Assembly (NCBI RefSeq): GCF_001730305.1
Contig: NZ_MIJY01000023.1
Coordinates: 186,001-250,000 of the forward strand
Length of the DNA stretch: 64,000 bases
Origin: Enterococcus termitis
GTDB taxonomy: Bacteria; Bacillota; Bacilli; Lactobacillales; Enterococcaceae
Direction: 5' to 3'
The position numbers and the translations under genes are program-made. Positions 21,195-30,637 of the stretch are shown in pieces. Within the stretch, counting starts at the first letter, position 1; each line of letters begins with the position of its first letter. The notes beneath the pieces were generated by a model. That model ran no database searches. It was given only the letters and a program-made list of their open reading frames with translations, and was not told the DNA's origin.

Positions 21195-21359
21195 ATGGGT
21201 GTTGAAGAGAAAGATTTTATTATGCGGCAGATCAAACAACTAGGTGAAGGTTTGGGTGAATTTTTAGGCAAAGAAGACGTAGATAAAATTTTGAACTTTG
21301 AAGAAGATGCTCAAGCAGAAAAAGAAGATTCTAAAAAAACAGAAAAAACGGACGAATAG
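21195..21359 (+). CDS. Small acidic protein downstream of whiA (54 residues)
   Basis: A short frame starts with ATG at 21195 behind an excellent ribosome binding site (ATGAGGTGAAACA) and ends TAG at 21359. The 54-residue product begins MGVEEKDFIMRQIKQLGEGL, with a helical N-terminal half and a highly charged Glu/Lys/Asp tail (AEKEDSKKTEKTDE). A terminator follows within 11 bases, so it is the last gene of the rapZ-yvcK-whiA transcript. The N-terminal pattern (I-KQLGEGL-EFLG) resembles small DUF-type proteins seen in other Firmicutes, but I cannot name it. The good site and clean termination argue that it is real. Confidence 0.7.
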   Translation: MGVEEKDFIMRQIKQLGEGLGEFLGKEDVDKILNFEEDAQAEKEDSKKTEKTDE

Positions 21360-21369
21360 ATTAAAAAAA

Positions 21370-21415
21370 AGGAAGTATGAGATAAAGGTCATTTATCTCG
21401 ACTTCCTATTTTTTA
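21370..21415 (+). terminator. Terminator of the rapZ operon
   Basis: AGGAAGT..GAGATAAA pairs with TTTATCTC.ACTTCCT and is followed by ATTTTTT. Confidence 0.9.
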
Positions 21416-21525
21416 ATCTGAAATTTTTCTGGAACAGTTATCAAAAGCTAAACAATCAGTTCTTCTACCAAAGAAAAAGCATGGGAGCTGAAGGTACTTC
21501 TAATAGTGGTTCTAGAGAGCAGATT

Positions 21526-22047
21526 TTATTTTCCTTCTATATAGCTGATCAATTCTTCTTTTGTTACGGATTCATCAAAAATATGATCGCCAATGACGAT
21601 GGTTGGAACAAATTTTATATTCGCTGCATTGGCTTCGTTGATGACAGAATCGATGATTGCAGGCTGTTTCTTTTCTGCAAGCTGTAGATTATCTTGGGCA
21701 AATATAGCTACATCAGCCAATGAAAGATTGCCCCATTGATCTTGAGTGTCATACATTTGCTTTATGCTAAGTAATCCTTTTTCGGGTAAATCATAATCAA
21801 TATAGTGATGCATCACATTACCGCGCTGCAAGCTTTCTTTTTCCTTATCAAATAGCTTGATGACCCGTTGGACTTTGCCTTCTTTGACATAGCTGTCTAA
21901 TAAATCAAATGATTCTTCAAACCATTTTTTGCAGTAAGGACAACGAACATTCATGAATTCGACCATCTTTATTGGTGCTGAATCGCTACCAATCATTAGA
22001 CCATTTGCTGCTGTGACTTTTGTTCCATCAATAACTGAAATATCCAT
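21526..22047 (-). CDS. DsbA-family thioredoxin-like protein
   Basis: A 173-residue thioredoxin-fold protein with the redox motif CPYC at residues 36-39 and a helical insertion before the C-terminal cis-proline region (KFVPTIVIGDHIFDE), as in DsbA-like proteins. There is no signal peptide, so it probably acts in the cytosol, like the YjbH/FrnE or ClpXP-adapter-like members found in Firmicutes. The minus-strand ATG has GAAAGGAAG upstream. It lies downstream of clpP on the same strand but separated by a strong hairpin. The exact role is unknown. Confidence 0.8.
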   Translation of the reverse strand: MDISVIDGTKVTAANGLMIGSDSAPIKMVEFMNVRCPYCKKWFEESFDLLDSYVKEGKVQRVIKLFDKEKESLQRGNVMHHYIDYDLPEKGLLSIKQMYDTQDQWGNLSLADVAIFAQDNLQLAEKKQPAIIDSVINEANAANIKFVPTIVIGDHIFDESVTKEELISYIEGK

Positions 22048-22116
22048 AGTATACTTCCTTTCAATTTATCTATCTTAAGTGTAGCACATTTTACCATCGT
22101 TTAATCGGATTTTTTT

Positions 22117-22163
22117 GGGGCTAAGGCATTACTCGAAGAGTTATGCCTTAGCCCCAGTTTATT
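22117..22163. repeat. Long hairpin with ACTCGAAGAGT tip between clpP and the DsbA-like gene
   Basis: GGGGCTAAGGCAT pairs perfectly with ATGCCTTAGCCCC around ACTCGAAGAGT. On the plus strand it is followed by AGTTTATTTTTTT, while in the direction of clpP transcription the stem is followed by seven A rather than U. It is therefore not a simple terminator for clpP, although it lies just after its stop codon. Confidence 0.7.
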
Positions 22164-22168
22164 TTTTT

Positions 22169-22762
22169 CTAATTTAACGCGCTGCTATTTTCCATCACTT
22201 CATCGATCAAGCCATATTCTTTTGCTTGTTGTGCCGTCATAAAGTTATCACGATCCGTGTCACGTTCGATGATTTCTAAAGGTTGTCCTGTACGTTCTGC
22301 TAGAATTTTATTCAACCGATCACGCGTATCTAGGATGTGTTTCGCTGCAATTTCAATTTCAGTTGCTTGACCTTGTGCGCCTCCTAGTGGTTGGTGAATC
22401 ATGATTTCTGCATTTGGTAAGGCAAAACGTTTGCCCTTATGTCCTGCTGTCAATAAGAAGCTGCCCATTGAAGCCGCCATTCCAAGAACGATCGTTTGGA
22501 CATCCGCTTTTACAAAATTCATTGTATCAAAAATTGCCAAACCGGCAGAAACGCTTCCGCCAGGGGAGTTGATGTAAATATAGATATCTTTTTCAGAGTC
22601 TTGCGCATCCAAGAATAATAATTGAGCAATAACTGAGTTTGCCACGTTATCGTCGATGGGACCACTCAGCATGATGATTCTATCTTTTAATAATCTTGAA
22701 TAAATGTCATATGCTCTTTCTCCGCGAGATGACTGTTCAATGACTGTTGGTATTAAGTTCAT
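22169..22762 (-). CDS. clpP: ATP-dependent Clp protease proteolytic subunit
   Basis: A 197-residue ClpP serine peptidase, which forms the 14-mer chamber used with ClpX, ClpC and ClpE for regulated proteolysis. The catalytic triad is intact: Ser98 in GMAASMG, His123 in MIHQPLGG and Asp172 in [19 protein letters not shown] is also conserved. The minus-strand ATG has AGGAGG upstream. The promoter is overlapped by a CtsR operator (22833-22862), so heat or protein-folding stress should induce it. It is a single gene. Confidence 0.98.
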   Translation of the reverse strand: MNLIPTVIEQSSRGERAYDIYSRLLKDRIIMLSGPIDDNVANSVIAQLLFLDAQDSEKDIYIYINSPGGSVSAGLAIFDTMNFVKADVQTIVLGMAASMGSFLLTAGHKGKRFALPNAEIMIHQPLGGAQGQATEIEIAAKHILDTRDRLNKILAERTGQPLEIIERDTDRDNFMTAQQAKEYGLIDEVMENSSALN

Positions 22763-22832
22763 AGTATATTCCTCCTATATAAAAAGCTCTTCAAATCATT
22801 TTATCACAAAGCATACCTGAATGCTTAAAAAA

Positions 22833-22862
22833 AGTATACTTTATTGGTCAAAAAAGGTCAAC
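22833..22862 (-). promoter_or_regulatory. clpP promoter overlapped by a CtsR operator
   Basis: Plus-strand GGTCAAAAAAGGTCAAC (22846-22862) matches the CtsR heptad repeat RGTCAAANANRGTCAAA at all but the last base. On the minus strand TTGACC (22856-22861) and TATACT (22833-22838) are exactly 17 bases apart, forming the clpP promoter. The operator covers the -35 and spacer, as in other Firmicute clp genes. Confidence 0.88.
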
Positions 22863-23084
22863 TCAAATGAACTGGAAATAGTAGAGTGAAATGATAGTGA
22901 ATATACGCTGTATTCTGTTTCTATACAAGCTTTGAAAAGAGGGGAAAGACAACAAATTAGAGAGTAGTCGGAGAGAAGTTAATTGAACATATAAAACAAA
23001 TAGGCTTTTTTCTCTATTTTTTTACGCTTGTGAAAGAGTATGTTATACTGAATTAGCCAAGAAAAAAAGAGTGAGGGGATCCAG

Positions 23085-23600
23085 ATGATTGTTTTTATCG
23101 CAGGGATGACAGGTGTTCTAGTAGGTGCAGTGATTGTATCTGTGGGGGTTGCCTTACGAGTGACTTATGAAGAACGAAAAGCCCTACGTTATCGGGAATT
23201 AGAACATTTTGTAAAAGAAATCGAAACATTAAATCTTTTGAACAAAAAAATCAACGAGATTTTACAGAAAAGAGATATTTACGTAGATAAATCTGTCAAT
23301 TTTATTTCTATGGATGATTGCTATATCAGTATTGATGATTTTATTTATTTAGAATCTTTTTCTGCTCAAAACAATTTTTATTTACCAACGTATCTCGTGG
23401 AAGAATTTTTTAAGAAAATTGCTCACAGAAAAGTGATTTTGACTCCAGATGAAGTAATTTCAATGGGCGGCAGTACCTATAAAGGCGGGAAAGTCATTTT
23501 AGAGAATTTCTCCGAAGAATTGATGACTATTATAGAAGATAAGAAAAGACAGATGAAACGTCTTTCACACAAGCCATTATATTATTTTCAAAAAGGATAA
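23085..23600 (+). CDS. Membrane-anchored protein of unknown function (171 residues)
   Basis: A 171-residue protein with one N-terminal membrane segment (IVFIAGMTGVLVGAVIVSVGVAL, residues 2-24 approximately), a charged helical stretch (YEERKALRYRELEHFVKEIE), and a soluble C-terminal part with no motif I recognise. The short N-terminus before the helix suggests a cytosolic C-terminal domain, but topology is uncertain. GAGGGGATCC precedes the ATG; a TATACT box (about 23045) with TTTACG 17 bases upstream is a likely promoter. It is a single gene ending at a perfect palindromic terminator. Confidence 0.7.
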   Translation: MIVFIAGMTGVLVGAVIVSVGVALRVTYEERKALRYRELEHFVKEIETLNLLNKKINEILQKRDIYVDKSVNFISMDDCYISIDDFIYLESFSAQNNFYLPTYLVEEFFKKIAHRKVILTPDEVISMGGSTYKGGKVILENFSEELMTIIEDKKRQMKRLSHKPLYYFQKG

Positions 23601-23656
23601 AAATAAAGATCGAGAAAAAAGTAGCTACTTTTTTCTCGATCTTTATTTAGTTTGAA
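23601..23656 (+). terminator. Perfect 48-bp palindrome acting as terminator
   Basis: Positions 23601-23648 are a perfect palindrome, with 24-base arms meeting at GTAG/CTAC and no loop, beginning directly after the TAA of the preceding gene. T-rich stretches within the arms would make it a terminator on either strand. Confidence 0.8.
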
Positions 23657-23743
23657 CATGGAAACGAAATTGCCTTTATGCTTTGTTTCGTATTTTTTTA
23701 CTTTCATCACATTAAGTCATATAACTGAGACAAACGTTTTCGG

Positions 23744-23758
23744 AATTTTCAGAATTTT
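23744..23758 (+). promoter_or_regulatory. Candidate CodY box upstream of the ilv operon
   Basis: AATTTTCAGAATTTT matches 13 of 15 positions of the CodY consensus AATTTTCWGAAAATT and lies 15 bases upstream of the -35 element. CodY, activated by branched-chain amino acids and GTP, represses ilv genes in many Firmicutes, so the position and target fit. Binding is inferred. Confidence 0.6.
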
Positions 23759-23772
23759 TTTGCCATTTTTTA

Positions 23773-23801
23773 TTGACATTCTCATTTTTTAGGTTTATAG
23801 T
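23773..23801 (+). promoter_or_regulatory. Promoter of the ilv operon
   Basis: TTGACA (23773-23778), 17-base spacer and TATAGT (23796-23801), close to the sigma-A consensus. It would give a leader RNA of about 265 bases before ilvD. Confidence 0.85.
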
Positions 23802-23869
23802 TAACAAAAGCTTTTATTTATCACATGAAATTTTAATCTTTATAGATTTTGACCAAGGAGACCATTGCC

Positions 23870-23926
23870 ATGAAAAAGACAAACAACAATCACGTATTAG
23901 TCATTATTTTATTGTGTAGGACTTAG
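23870..23926 (+). CDS. Leader peptide of the ilv operon attenuator
   Basis: An 18-codon frame begins with ATG at 23870, behind AAGGAG at 23855-23860, and ends TAG at 23924-23926. The peptide is MKKTNNNHVLVIILLCRT, in which seven consecutive codons (23894-23914) specify Val, Leu, Val, Ile, Ile, Leu, Leu. This is the hallmark of ribosome-mediated attenuation by branched-chain amino acids. Shortage of the charged tRNAs would stall the ribosome on these codons and change folding of the downstream RNA, which holds a terminator at 23992-24023. The peptide itself is not expected to have any other job. Confidence 0.88.
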   Translation: MKKTNNNHVLVIILLCRT

Positions 23927-24023
23927 AACACTGAGAAATTTCGCAGATGTTTGAGTCCTGTTTGTCTTTGGTAAATGGGATTCTTACTAAGACATCCCAT
24001 TCATTTGATGGGATGTTTTTTTT
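23875..24023 (+). promoter_or_regulatory. Transcription attenuator of the ilv operon (competing hairpins and terminator)
   Basis: The terminator is ACATCCCAT (23992-24000) paired with ATGGGATGT (24008-24016) and followed by eight T. A competing stem pairs AATGGGAT (23974-23981) with ATCCCATT (23994-24001) and would prevent it. Upstream, AAAGACAAAC (23875-23884, inside the leader peptide frame) is the perfect complement of GTTTGTCTTT (23960-23969), and AGGACT (23918-23923) pairs with AGTCCT (23954-23959). Thus a stalled ribosome over the Val/Leu/Ile codons can alter the fold. The exact switching order is inferred. Confidence 0.8.
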
Positions 24024-24075
24024 GTAGAAGGATTGTAAAGAAGAAAGAAGATAACTGAATTGGAGTGGATGAACA

Positions 24076-25767
24076 ATGCGTAGTGATCAAATAAAAAAAG
24101 GAATCGAGGCAGCGCCTGCAAGAAGTTTGCTGTATGCAACAGGTCAAGTAAAAAATGCTAGAGATATGGAGAAGCCTTTTATTGCGGTTTGTAATTCATA
24201 TATCGATATCGTACCTGGACATGTCCATCTACGGGAGCTGGCAGATGTTGCCAAAGAAGCGATTCGAGAAGCAGGAGGCATTCCATTCGAGTTTAATACA
24301 ATTGGAGTGGATGATGGGATCGCGATGGGACATATTGGGATGCGCTACTCCTTACCGAGTCGAGAGATCATCGCAGATGCAGCCGAAACGGTGATCAACG
24401 CTCATTGGTTCGATGGTGTTTTTTATATTCCAAATTGCGATAAGATCACTCCAGGAATGCTGATGGCAAGTGTTAGAACAAATGTTCCAGCGATTTTTTG
24501 CTCGGGCGGCCCGATGAAAGCAGGTGTCGACCCTAGAGGACACACGACAACCTTATCTTCAATGTTTGAAGCAGTCGGCACTTTCAAAGAAGGAAAAATG
24601 ACAGAAGAAGAATTCAAATTCATGGAAGAAAATGCTTGTCCTACTTGTGGTTCTTGTGCAGGGATGTTTACAGCAAACTCAATGAATTGCTTGATGGAAG
24701 TACTGGGGTTAGCTTTACCAGGAAATGGTACGATTTTAGCTGTTTCAGAGGAACGCAAAGAATTAGTCAGAAAGTCAGCGTTTCATTTGATGGATTTAGT
24801 CAAAAAACAAATCAAGCCAAGAGATATTGTGACCAAAGAAGCAATCGATGATGCGTTTGCTTTAGATATGGCTATGGGCGGTTCAACAAATACAGTGCTT
24901 CATACACTAGCTATCGCGAATGAAGCAGAGATCGATTACAACTTGGAAGAAGTCAATGAAATTGCCAAGCGTGTACCCTACCTTTCAAAAATTGCGCCAT
25001 CATCTGCTTATTCGATGCATGATGTCCACGAAGCTGGCGGTGTGCCGGCGATCATGAAAGAACTTGTCGATCTAGGTGATGCGATCCATCCCGATCGAAT
25101 CACAGTAACAGGAAAGACGATTCGAGAAAATGTTCAAGACGCTGTTATCAAAAATGAAGAGGTCATTCATCCAAAAGAAAATCCATATAGCCCAGTCGGT
25201 GGTTTATCGATTCTCTACGGAAATATTGCCCCTAAAGGCAGTGTTATAAAAGTGGGTGGTGTCGATCCATCTATTAAAAAATTTGTGGGCAAAGCAATTT
25301 GTTTTAGTTCTCATGATGAAGCAGTTGAAGCAATCGATAATCATACAGTGAAAAAAGGACACGTTGTAGTAATTCGTTATGAAGGACCAAAAGGCGGGCC
25401 TGGAATGCCGGAGATGTTAGCACCAACCTCAAGCATTGTCGGACGCGGCTTAGGAAAAGATGTTGCACTGATTACAGACGGCAGATTCTCTGGAGCAACG
25501 CGAGGGATCGCTGTTGGTCATATTTCGCCAGAAGCCGCAGCTGGCGGACCAATTGCTTTGATTGCTGATGGGGATGAAATTGAAATTGATTTGACCAATC
25601 GGACACTGGAACTGCATGTTTCTGAAGAAGAGTTGGCGAGAAGAAACGATCAATTACCGAAATTCAAAGCGAAGGTAAAAACAGGATACTTAGCGCGGTA
25701 TACGGCTTTGGTCACTTCAGCTCACACAGGTGGGATCATGCAGATTCCAGAAGATTTGCTAGATTAA
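24076..25767 (+). CDS. ilvD: Dihydroxy-acid dehydratase
   Basis: A 563-residue iron-sulfur dehydratase that converts dihydroxyisovalerate and dihydroxymethylvalerate to the 2-keto acids of valine and isoleucine. Cluster-ligand cysteines are visible in [12 protein letters not shown] (about 122) and in [17 protein letters not shown] (about 190-205). The C-terminal [20 protein letters not shown] motif is also typical. Full length for the family. The ATG has GGAGTGG upstream. It is first gene of the ilv operon; ilvB follows after 13 bases. Confidence 0.97.
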   Translation: MRSDQIKKGIEAAPARSLLYATGQVKNARDMEKPFIAVCNSYIDIVPGHVHLRELADVAKEAIREAGGIPFEFNTIGVDDGIAMGHIGMRYSLPSREIIADAAETVINAHWFDGVFYIPNCDKITPGMLMASVRTNVPAIFCSGGPMKAGVDPRGHTTTLSSMFEAVGTFKEGKMTEEEFKFMEENACPTCGSCAGMFTANSMNCLMEVLGLALPGNGTILAVSEERKELVRKSAFHLMDLVKKQIKPRDIVTKEAIDDAFALDMAMGGSTNTVLHTLAIANEAEIDYNLEEVNEIAKRVPYLSKIAPSSAYSMHDVHEAGGVPAIMKELVDLGDAIHPDRITVTGKTIRENVQDAVIKNEEVIHPKENPYSPVGGLSILYGNIAPKGSVIKVGGVDPSIKKFVGKAICFSSHDEAVEAIDNHTVKKGHVVVIRYEGPKGGPGMPEMLAPTSSIVGRGLGKDVALITDGRFSGATRGIAVGHISPEAAAGGPIALIADGDEIEIDLTNRTLELHVSEEELARRNDQLPKFKAKVKTGYLARYTALVTSAHTGGIMQIPEDLLD

Positions 25768-25780
25768 AGGAGGGAAGTTC

Positions 25781-27475
25781 ATGGTGGAACAACAGAAAAA
25801 AATGAAAAGTGGTTCAAGGATTTTGATTGATGCGTTGTTGAAACAAAAGGTTGATATGATTTTTGGCTATCCAGGCGGAGCTGTCCTTCCTCTCTATGAC
25901 GCATTATATGATGGAGATATTCCACATATTTTGACAAGACATGAACAAGGGGCAGTTCACGCTGCTGAAGGCTATGCAAAAGCGACTGGAAAACCAGGTG
26001 TAGTTGTTGTTACTAGTGGTCCAGGGGCGACAAACGCCCTTACTGGAATTGCTGATGCGATGAGTGATTCAATTCCAATGATCGTTTTTACAGGACAGGT
26101 TGTCACAGATGGTATTGGAAAAGATGCATTTCAAGAAGCAGATGTCATCGGTCTGACGATGCCAATCACTAAAAACAATTATCAAGTTCGAGATACTAAA
26201 GAGCTTCCACGAATCATCGAAGAGGCTTTTCACATTGCCACAACTGGTAGAAAAGGACCTGTTGTCATCGATCTGCCAAAGGACATGACCGTGATGGAGG
26301 CCGCTGCTGATACTGAGGTGAAACTTCATTTACCAAGCTATCAGCCGACGATCAAGCCGAACAAGCTTCAGGTAAAAAAACTAATGGAGGCACTATCAGT
26401 GGCGAAAAAACCACTCGTATTAGTTGGAGCTGGTGTTTTACATGCAAATGCAGGTAAAGAATTAGTTGAATTCATTACCAAATATCAAGTGCCGGCATTG
26501 AGCTCATTACTTGGCTTAGGTGCGGTACCGACAGAACAGGAATTATTTTTAGGAATGGGCGGTATGCATGGGTCATTCGCTGCAAATATGGCATTGACTG
26601 ACTGTGATTTACTGATAAATATTGGTTCACGTTTTGATGATAGACTTGCTAGTGCACCAAAAGAATTCGCTTCTAATGCGTTGATTGCTCATATAGACAT
26701 TGATCCAGCTGAGATCGGCAAGATTATTGAAACGGATATACCGATCGTTGCTGATGCTAAAGAAACGTTGAAAGAGATGCTGGCAATTGATATAGCTGGT
26801 ACAGAATGGAGCGATTGGAACAAGCTCAACCTTACAAGAAAAAAACGGCACCCATTTCATTATGATAAAGAGCAACAGGCAGAGATCAAGCCGCAAAAAG
26901 TAATTGAGTTCATTGGTGAATTAACACAAGGGGAAGCAATTATTGCGACAGATGTGGGACAGCATCAAATGTGGGCCGCTCAATTTTATCCATTTAAAAA
27001 CGAAAAGCAGCTTGTGACTAGCGGTGGATTAGGAACGATGGGGTATGGTGTGCCTGCGGCTATTGGGGCAAAATTAGGTTGTCCGGATAAAGAAGTGGTT
27101 CTCTTTGTTGGTGATGGCGGATTTCAAATGACGAACCAAGAATTAGCTATTTTAAATGAATATAATATTCCAATCAAAATCGTGATTTTAAATAATCAAT
27201 CATTAGGAATGGTTCGTCAGTGGCAAGAAAGCTTTTTCAACGGACGTCGGTCAGAATCTGTTTTTTCTAGTCAGCCTGATTTTGTAAAAATGGCAGAAGC
27301 CTATCATATCAAAGGGGTTAGAATCGATGATCCTACAACCTTGGAGAACGATTTGACAACTATTTTTAAAGAAACTGGACCTGTACTGATTGAAGTGATG
27401 GTATCACCAACAGAACACGTATTACCAATGGTTCCAGCTGGCAAAGCCAACTATCAGATGCTGGGGGTGGAGTAA
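25781..27475 (+). CDS. ilvB: Acetolactate synthase, large (catalytic) subunit
   Basis: A 564-residue thiamine-diphosphate enzyme that joins pyruvate with pyruvate or 2-oxobutyrate, the first common step of valine, leucine and isoleucine synthesis. The catalytic glutamate region RHEQGAVHAAEGYA is at about 50-63, and the ThDP/Mg motif GDGGFQMTNQELAIL...NN at about 445-475. It shows the FAD-site pattern of anabolic AHAS rather than the catabolic AlsS, and the adjacent ilvN confirms that. AAAGGAGGG precedes the ATG. One base separates the stop codon from ilvN. Confidence 0.96.
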   Translation: MVEQQKKMKSGSRILIDALLKQKVDMIFGYPGGAVLPLYDALYDGDIPHILTRHEQGAVHAAEGYAKATGKPGVVVVTSGPGATNALTGIADAMSDSIPMIVFTGQVVTDGIGKDAFQEADVIGLTMPITKNNYQVRDTKELPRIIEEAFHIATTGRKGPVVIDLPKDMTVMEAAADTEVKLHLPSYQPTIKPNKLQVKKLMEALSVAKKPLVLVGAGVLHANAGKELVEFITKYQVPALSSLLGLGAVPTEQELFLGMGGMHGSFAANMALTDCDLLINIGSRFDDRLASAPKEFASNALIAHIDIDPAEIGKIIETDIPIVADAKETLKEMLAIDIAGTEWSDWNKLNLTRKKRHPFHYDKEQQAEIKPQKVIEFIGELTQGEAIIATDVGQHQMWAAQFYPFKNEKQLVTSGGLGTMGYGVPAAIGAKLGCPDKEVVLFVGDGGFQMTNQELAILNEYNIPIKIVILNNQSLGMVRQWQESFFNGRRSESVFSSQPDFVKMAEAYHIKGVRIDDPTTLENDLTTIFKETGPVLIEVMVSPTEHVLPMVPAGKANYQMLGVE

Positions 27476-27476
27476 A

Positions 27477-29008
<1,532 letters not shown>

Positions 29009-29022
29009 AATAGAAAACGAAT

Positions 29023-29069
29023 AAGAGGCTGAGAGACTAGCAAAATGCTTCTATCTCAGTCTCTTTTAT
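29023..29069 (+). terminator. Hairpin between ilvC and ilvA
   Basis: AAGAGGCTGAGA pairs with TCTCAGTCTCTT (one G-U pair) and is followed by TTATTT. The T run is short, so it may only reduce read-through into ilvA or protect the upstream message. Confidence 0.6.
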
Positions 29070-29093
29070 TTACAGAACAAAGGTGGGGAGAAT

Positions 29094-30350
29094 TTGTCAA
29101 AACTAACAAAAGCAGACGTTGAACAAGCATATGCTACATTAAAAAAGGTAGTAACAAAAACACCGTTACAGTACGATATGTATTTGTCTCAAAAATACCA
29201 GTGCAATGTTTATTTAAAAAGAGAAGATTTACAGAAGGTTCGTTCATTCAAATTAAGAGGAGCTTATTATGCGATTAAACAAACGCCACATGAAGTGTTG
29301 AAAAATGGTGTTGTCTGTGCCAGTGCAGGAAATCATGCGCAAGGAGTGGCCTTTACATGTCATGAAATGAATGTTGCCGCAACTATTTTTATGCCAACAA
29401 CTACACCGCAGCAAAAGATTTCTCAAGTGAAGTTTTTTGGTGGAGATGAAGTAACGGTCCAATTAATTGGAGATACCTTTGATGCATCTGCTAAGGCTGC
29501 CAAAGAATACGCTGAGATACATCATCAAGCATTCATTGATCCCTTTAATGATTTAAATATCATGGCGGGTCAAGGAACAGTGGCAGTTGAAGTATTTCAG
29601 GAAGCCCAAGAGTCTGAATTTCAGGTGGATTATTTGTTAGCAGCAATCGGCGGTGGCGGTTTAGTGAGTGGTGTTTCTACCTATACTAAAAGCATCAGTC
29701 CGACCACAGCAGTAATTGGTGTCGAACCACTTGGGGCGCAATCGATGCGGGCAGCTTTTGATGAAGGAAGACCCGTGATGTTGGATAGTGTAGAAAAGTT
29801 TGTAGACGGAGCAGCGGTCAAGCAAGTCGGAAACTTAACCTATGAACAGACGCTTGCGTACGTCGATGAACTGTTGGCGGTTGATGAAGGGCAAGTCTGT
29901 TCAACAATTTTAGAATTATACACAAAACAGGCAATTGTTGTGGAACCGGCGGGAGCGTTGAGTGTTTCGGCACTGGAACTAATGAAAGACGAAATCCGCG
30001 GAAAAAATGTGGTCTGTATTATCAGCGGCGGTAATAATGATATTAATCGTATGGAGGAAATCGAAGAACGCTCTTTGATTTTTGAAGGACTTAAACATTA
30101 TTTTGTCATTAATTTTCCTCAGCGTCCAGGAGCGTTACGAGAGTTCGTGACGGATATTTTAGGGCCAGATGACGATATTACTCGTTTTGAGTATACAAAA
30201 AAAGTCAATCGTGGGACAGGTCCAGTCGTTTTAGGGATTTTATTGAAGAATAAGGAAGAATTGCCCAATTTGCTCGATAAAATGGCTCAATTTGATCCTA
30301 AATATATTGATTTGAGTGATAATCCTTCCTTATATGCATTACTAGTTTAA
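29094..30350 (+). CDS. ilvA: Threonine ammonia-lyase (threonine deaminase), biosynthetic
   Basis: A 418-residue PLP enzyme making 2-oxobutyrate from threonine for isoleucine synthesis. The PLP lysine is in SFKLRGAYYAI (about 48-58), and the phosphate-binding glycine loop IGGGGLVSGV at about 185. A C-terminal ACT-like regulatory domain (about 325-415, LKHYFVINFPQRPGALREFV) supports feedback control by isoleucine. The TTG start at 29094 is supported by AAGGTGGGGAG. It completes the isoleucine branch of the ilvDBNCA cluster; no leu genes or ilvE are in the window. Confidence 0.95.
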   Translation: MSKLTKADVEQAYATLKKVVTKTPLQYDMYLSQKYQCNVYLKREDLQKVRSFKLRGAYYAIKQTPHEVLKNGVVCASAGNHAQGVAFTCHEMNVAATIFMPTTTPQQKISQVKFFGGDEVTVQLIGDTFDASAKAAKEYAEIHHQAFIDPFNDLNIMAGQGTVAVEVFQEAQESEFQVDYLLAAIGGGGLVSGVSTYTKSISPTTAVIGVEPLGAQSMRAAFDEGRPVMLDSVEKFVDGAAVKQVGNLTYEQTLAYVDELLAVDEGQVCSTILELYTKQAIVVEPAGALSVSALELMKDEIRGKNVVCIISGGNNDINRMEEIEERSLIFEGLKHYFVINFPQRPGALREFVTDILGPDDDITRFEYTKKVNRGTGPVVLGILLKNKEELPNLLDKMAQFDPKYIDLSDNPSLYALLV

Positions 30351-30462
30351 ATTTTAGTAATGATCAAATGTAATTGAGAAAATACTCGATTTATATAAAA
30401 AAAGTAAAGACAATAGACTATACTCCCTAATAATAAGAAGGGGGTGCCTTTTCTTACCTAGT

Positions 30463-30513
30463 AGAGAGCCTATCAAAACAGATCGTTTGTTTTGATTCAG
30501 CCTCTCTTTTTTT
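30463..30513 (+). terminator. Terminator of the ilv operon
   Basis: ATCAAAACA pairs perfectly with TGTTTTGAT on an AGAGAG/CTCTCT lower stem with a small internal loop, followed by seven T. The rest of 30351-30637 has one weaker C/G-rich hairpin (ACTCCC...GGGGG, about 30422-30443) and the AT-rich promoter area of the next gene. Confidence 0.8.
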
Positions 30514-30637
30514 GTTGTTCATTTCCTTGATAGATAAAAAATTATCCAAATGTGACTAGAAAACCGTTCAAAATAAGAGTGTAATGCTTCTTTTATTTAT
30601 TTTATTATTATATATAGGAAAATAAAAGGAGATAAAA

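Noticed and set aside
21298-21687. A 129-codon plus-strand frame
   Set aside because: It overlaps the 54-residue gene, the terminator and the DsbA-like gene on the other strand, begins with a low-complexity lysine run, and has no site.
25781-27475. Catabolic acetolactate synthase AlsS
   Set aside because: The adjoining ilvN and ilv operon context point to the anabolic enzyme.
29094-30350. Catabolic threonine deaminase (TdcB) or serine dehydratase instead of IlvA
   Set aside because: The C-terminal ACT-like regulatory domain and the position in the ilv operon favour the biosynthetic enzyme.
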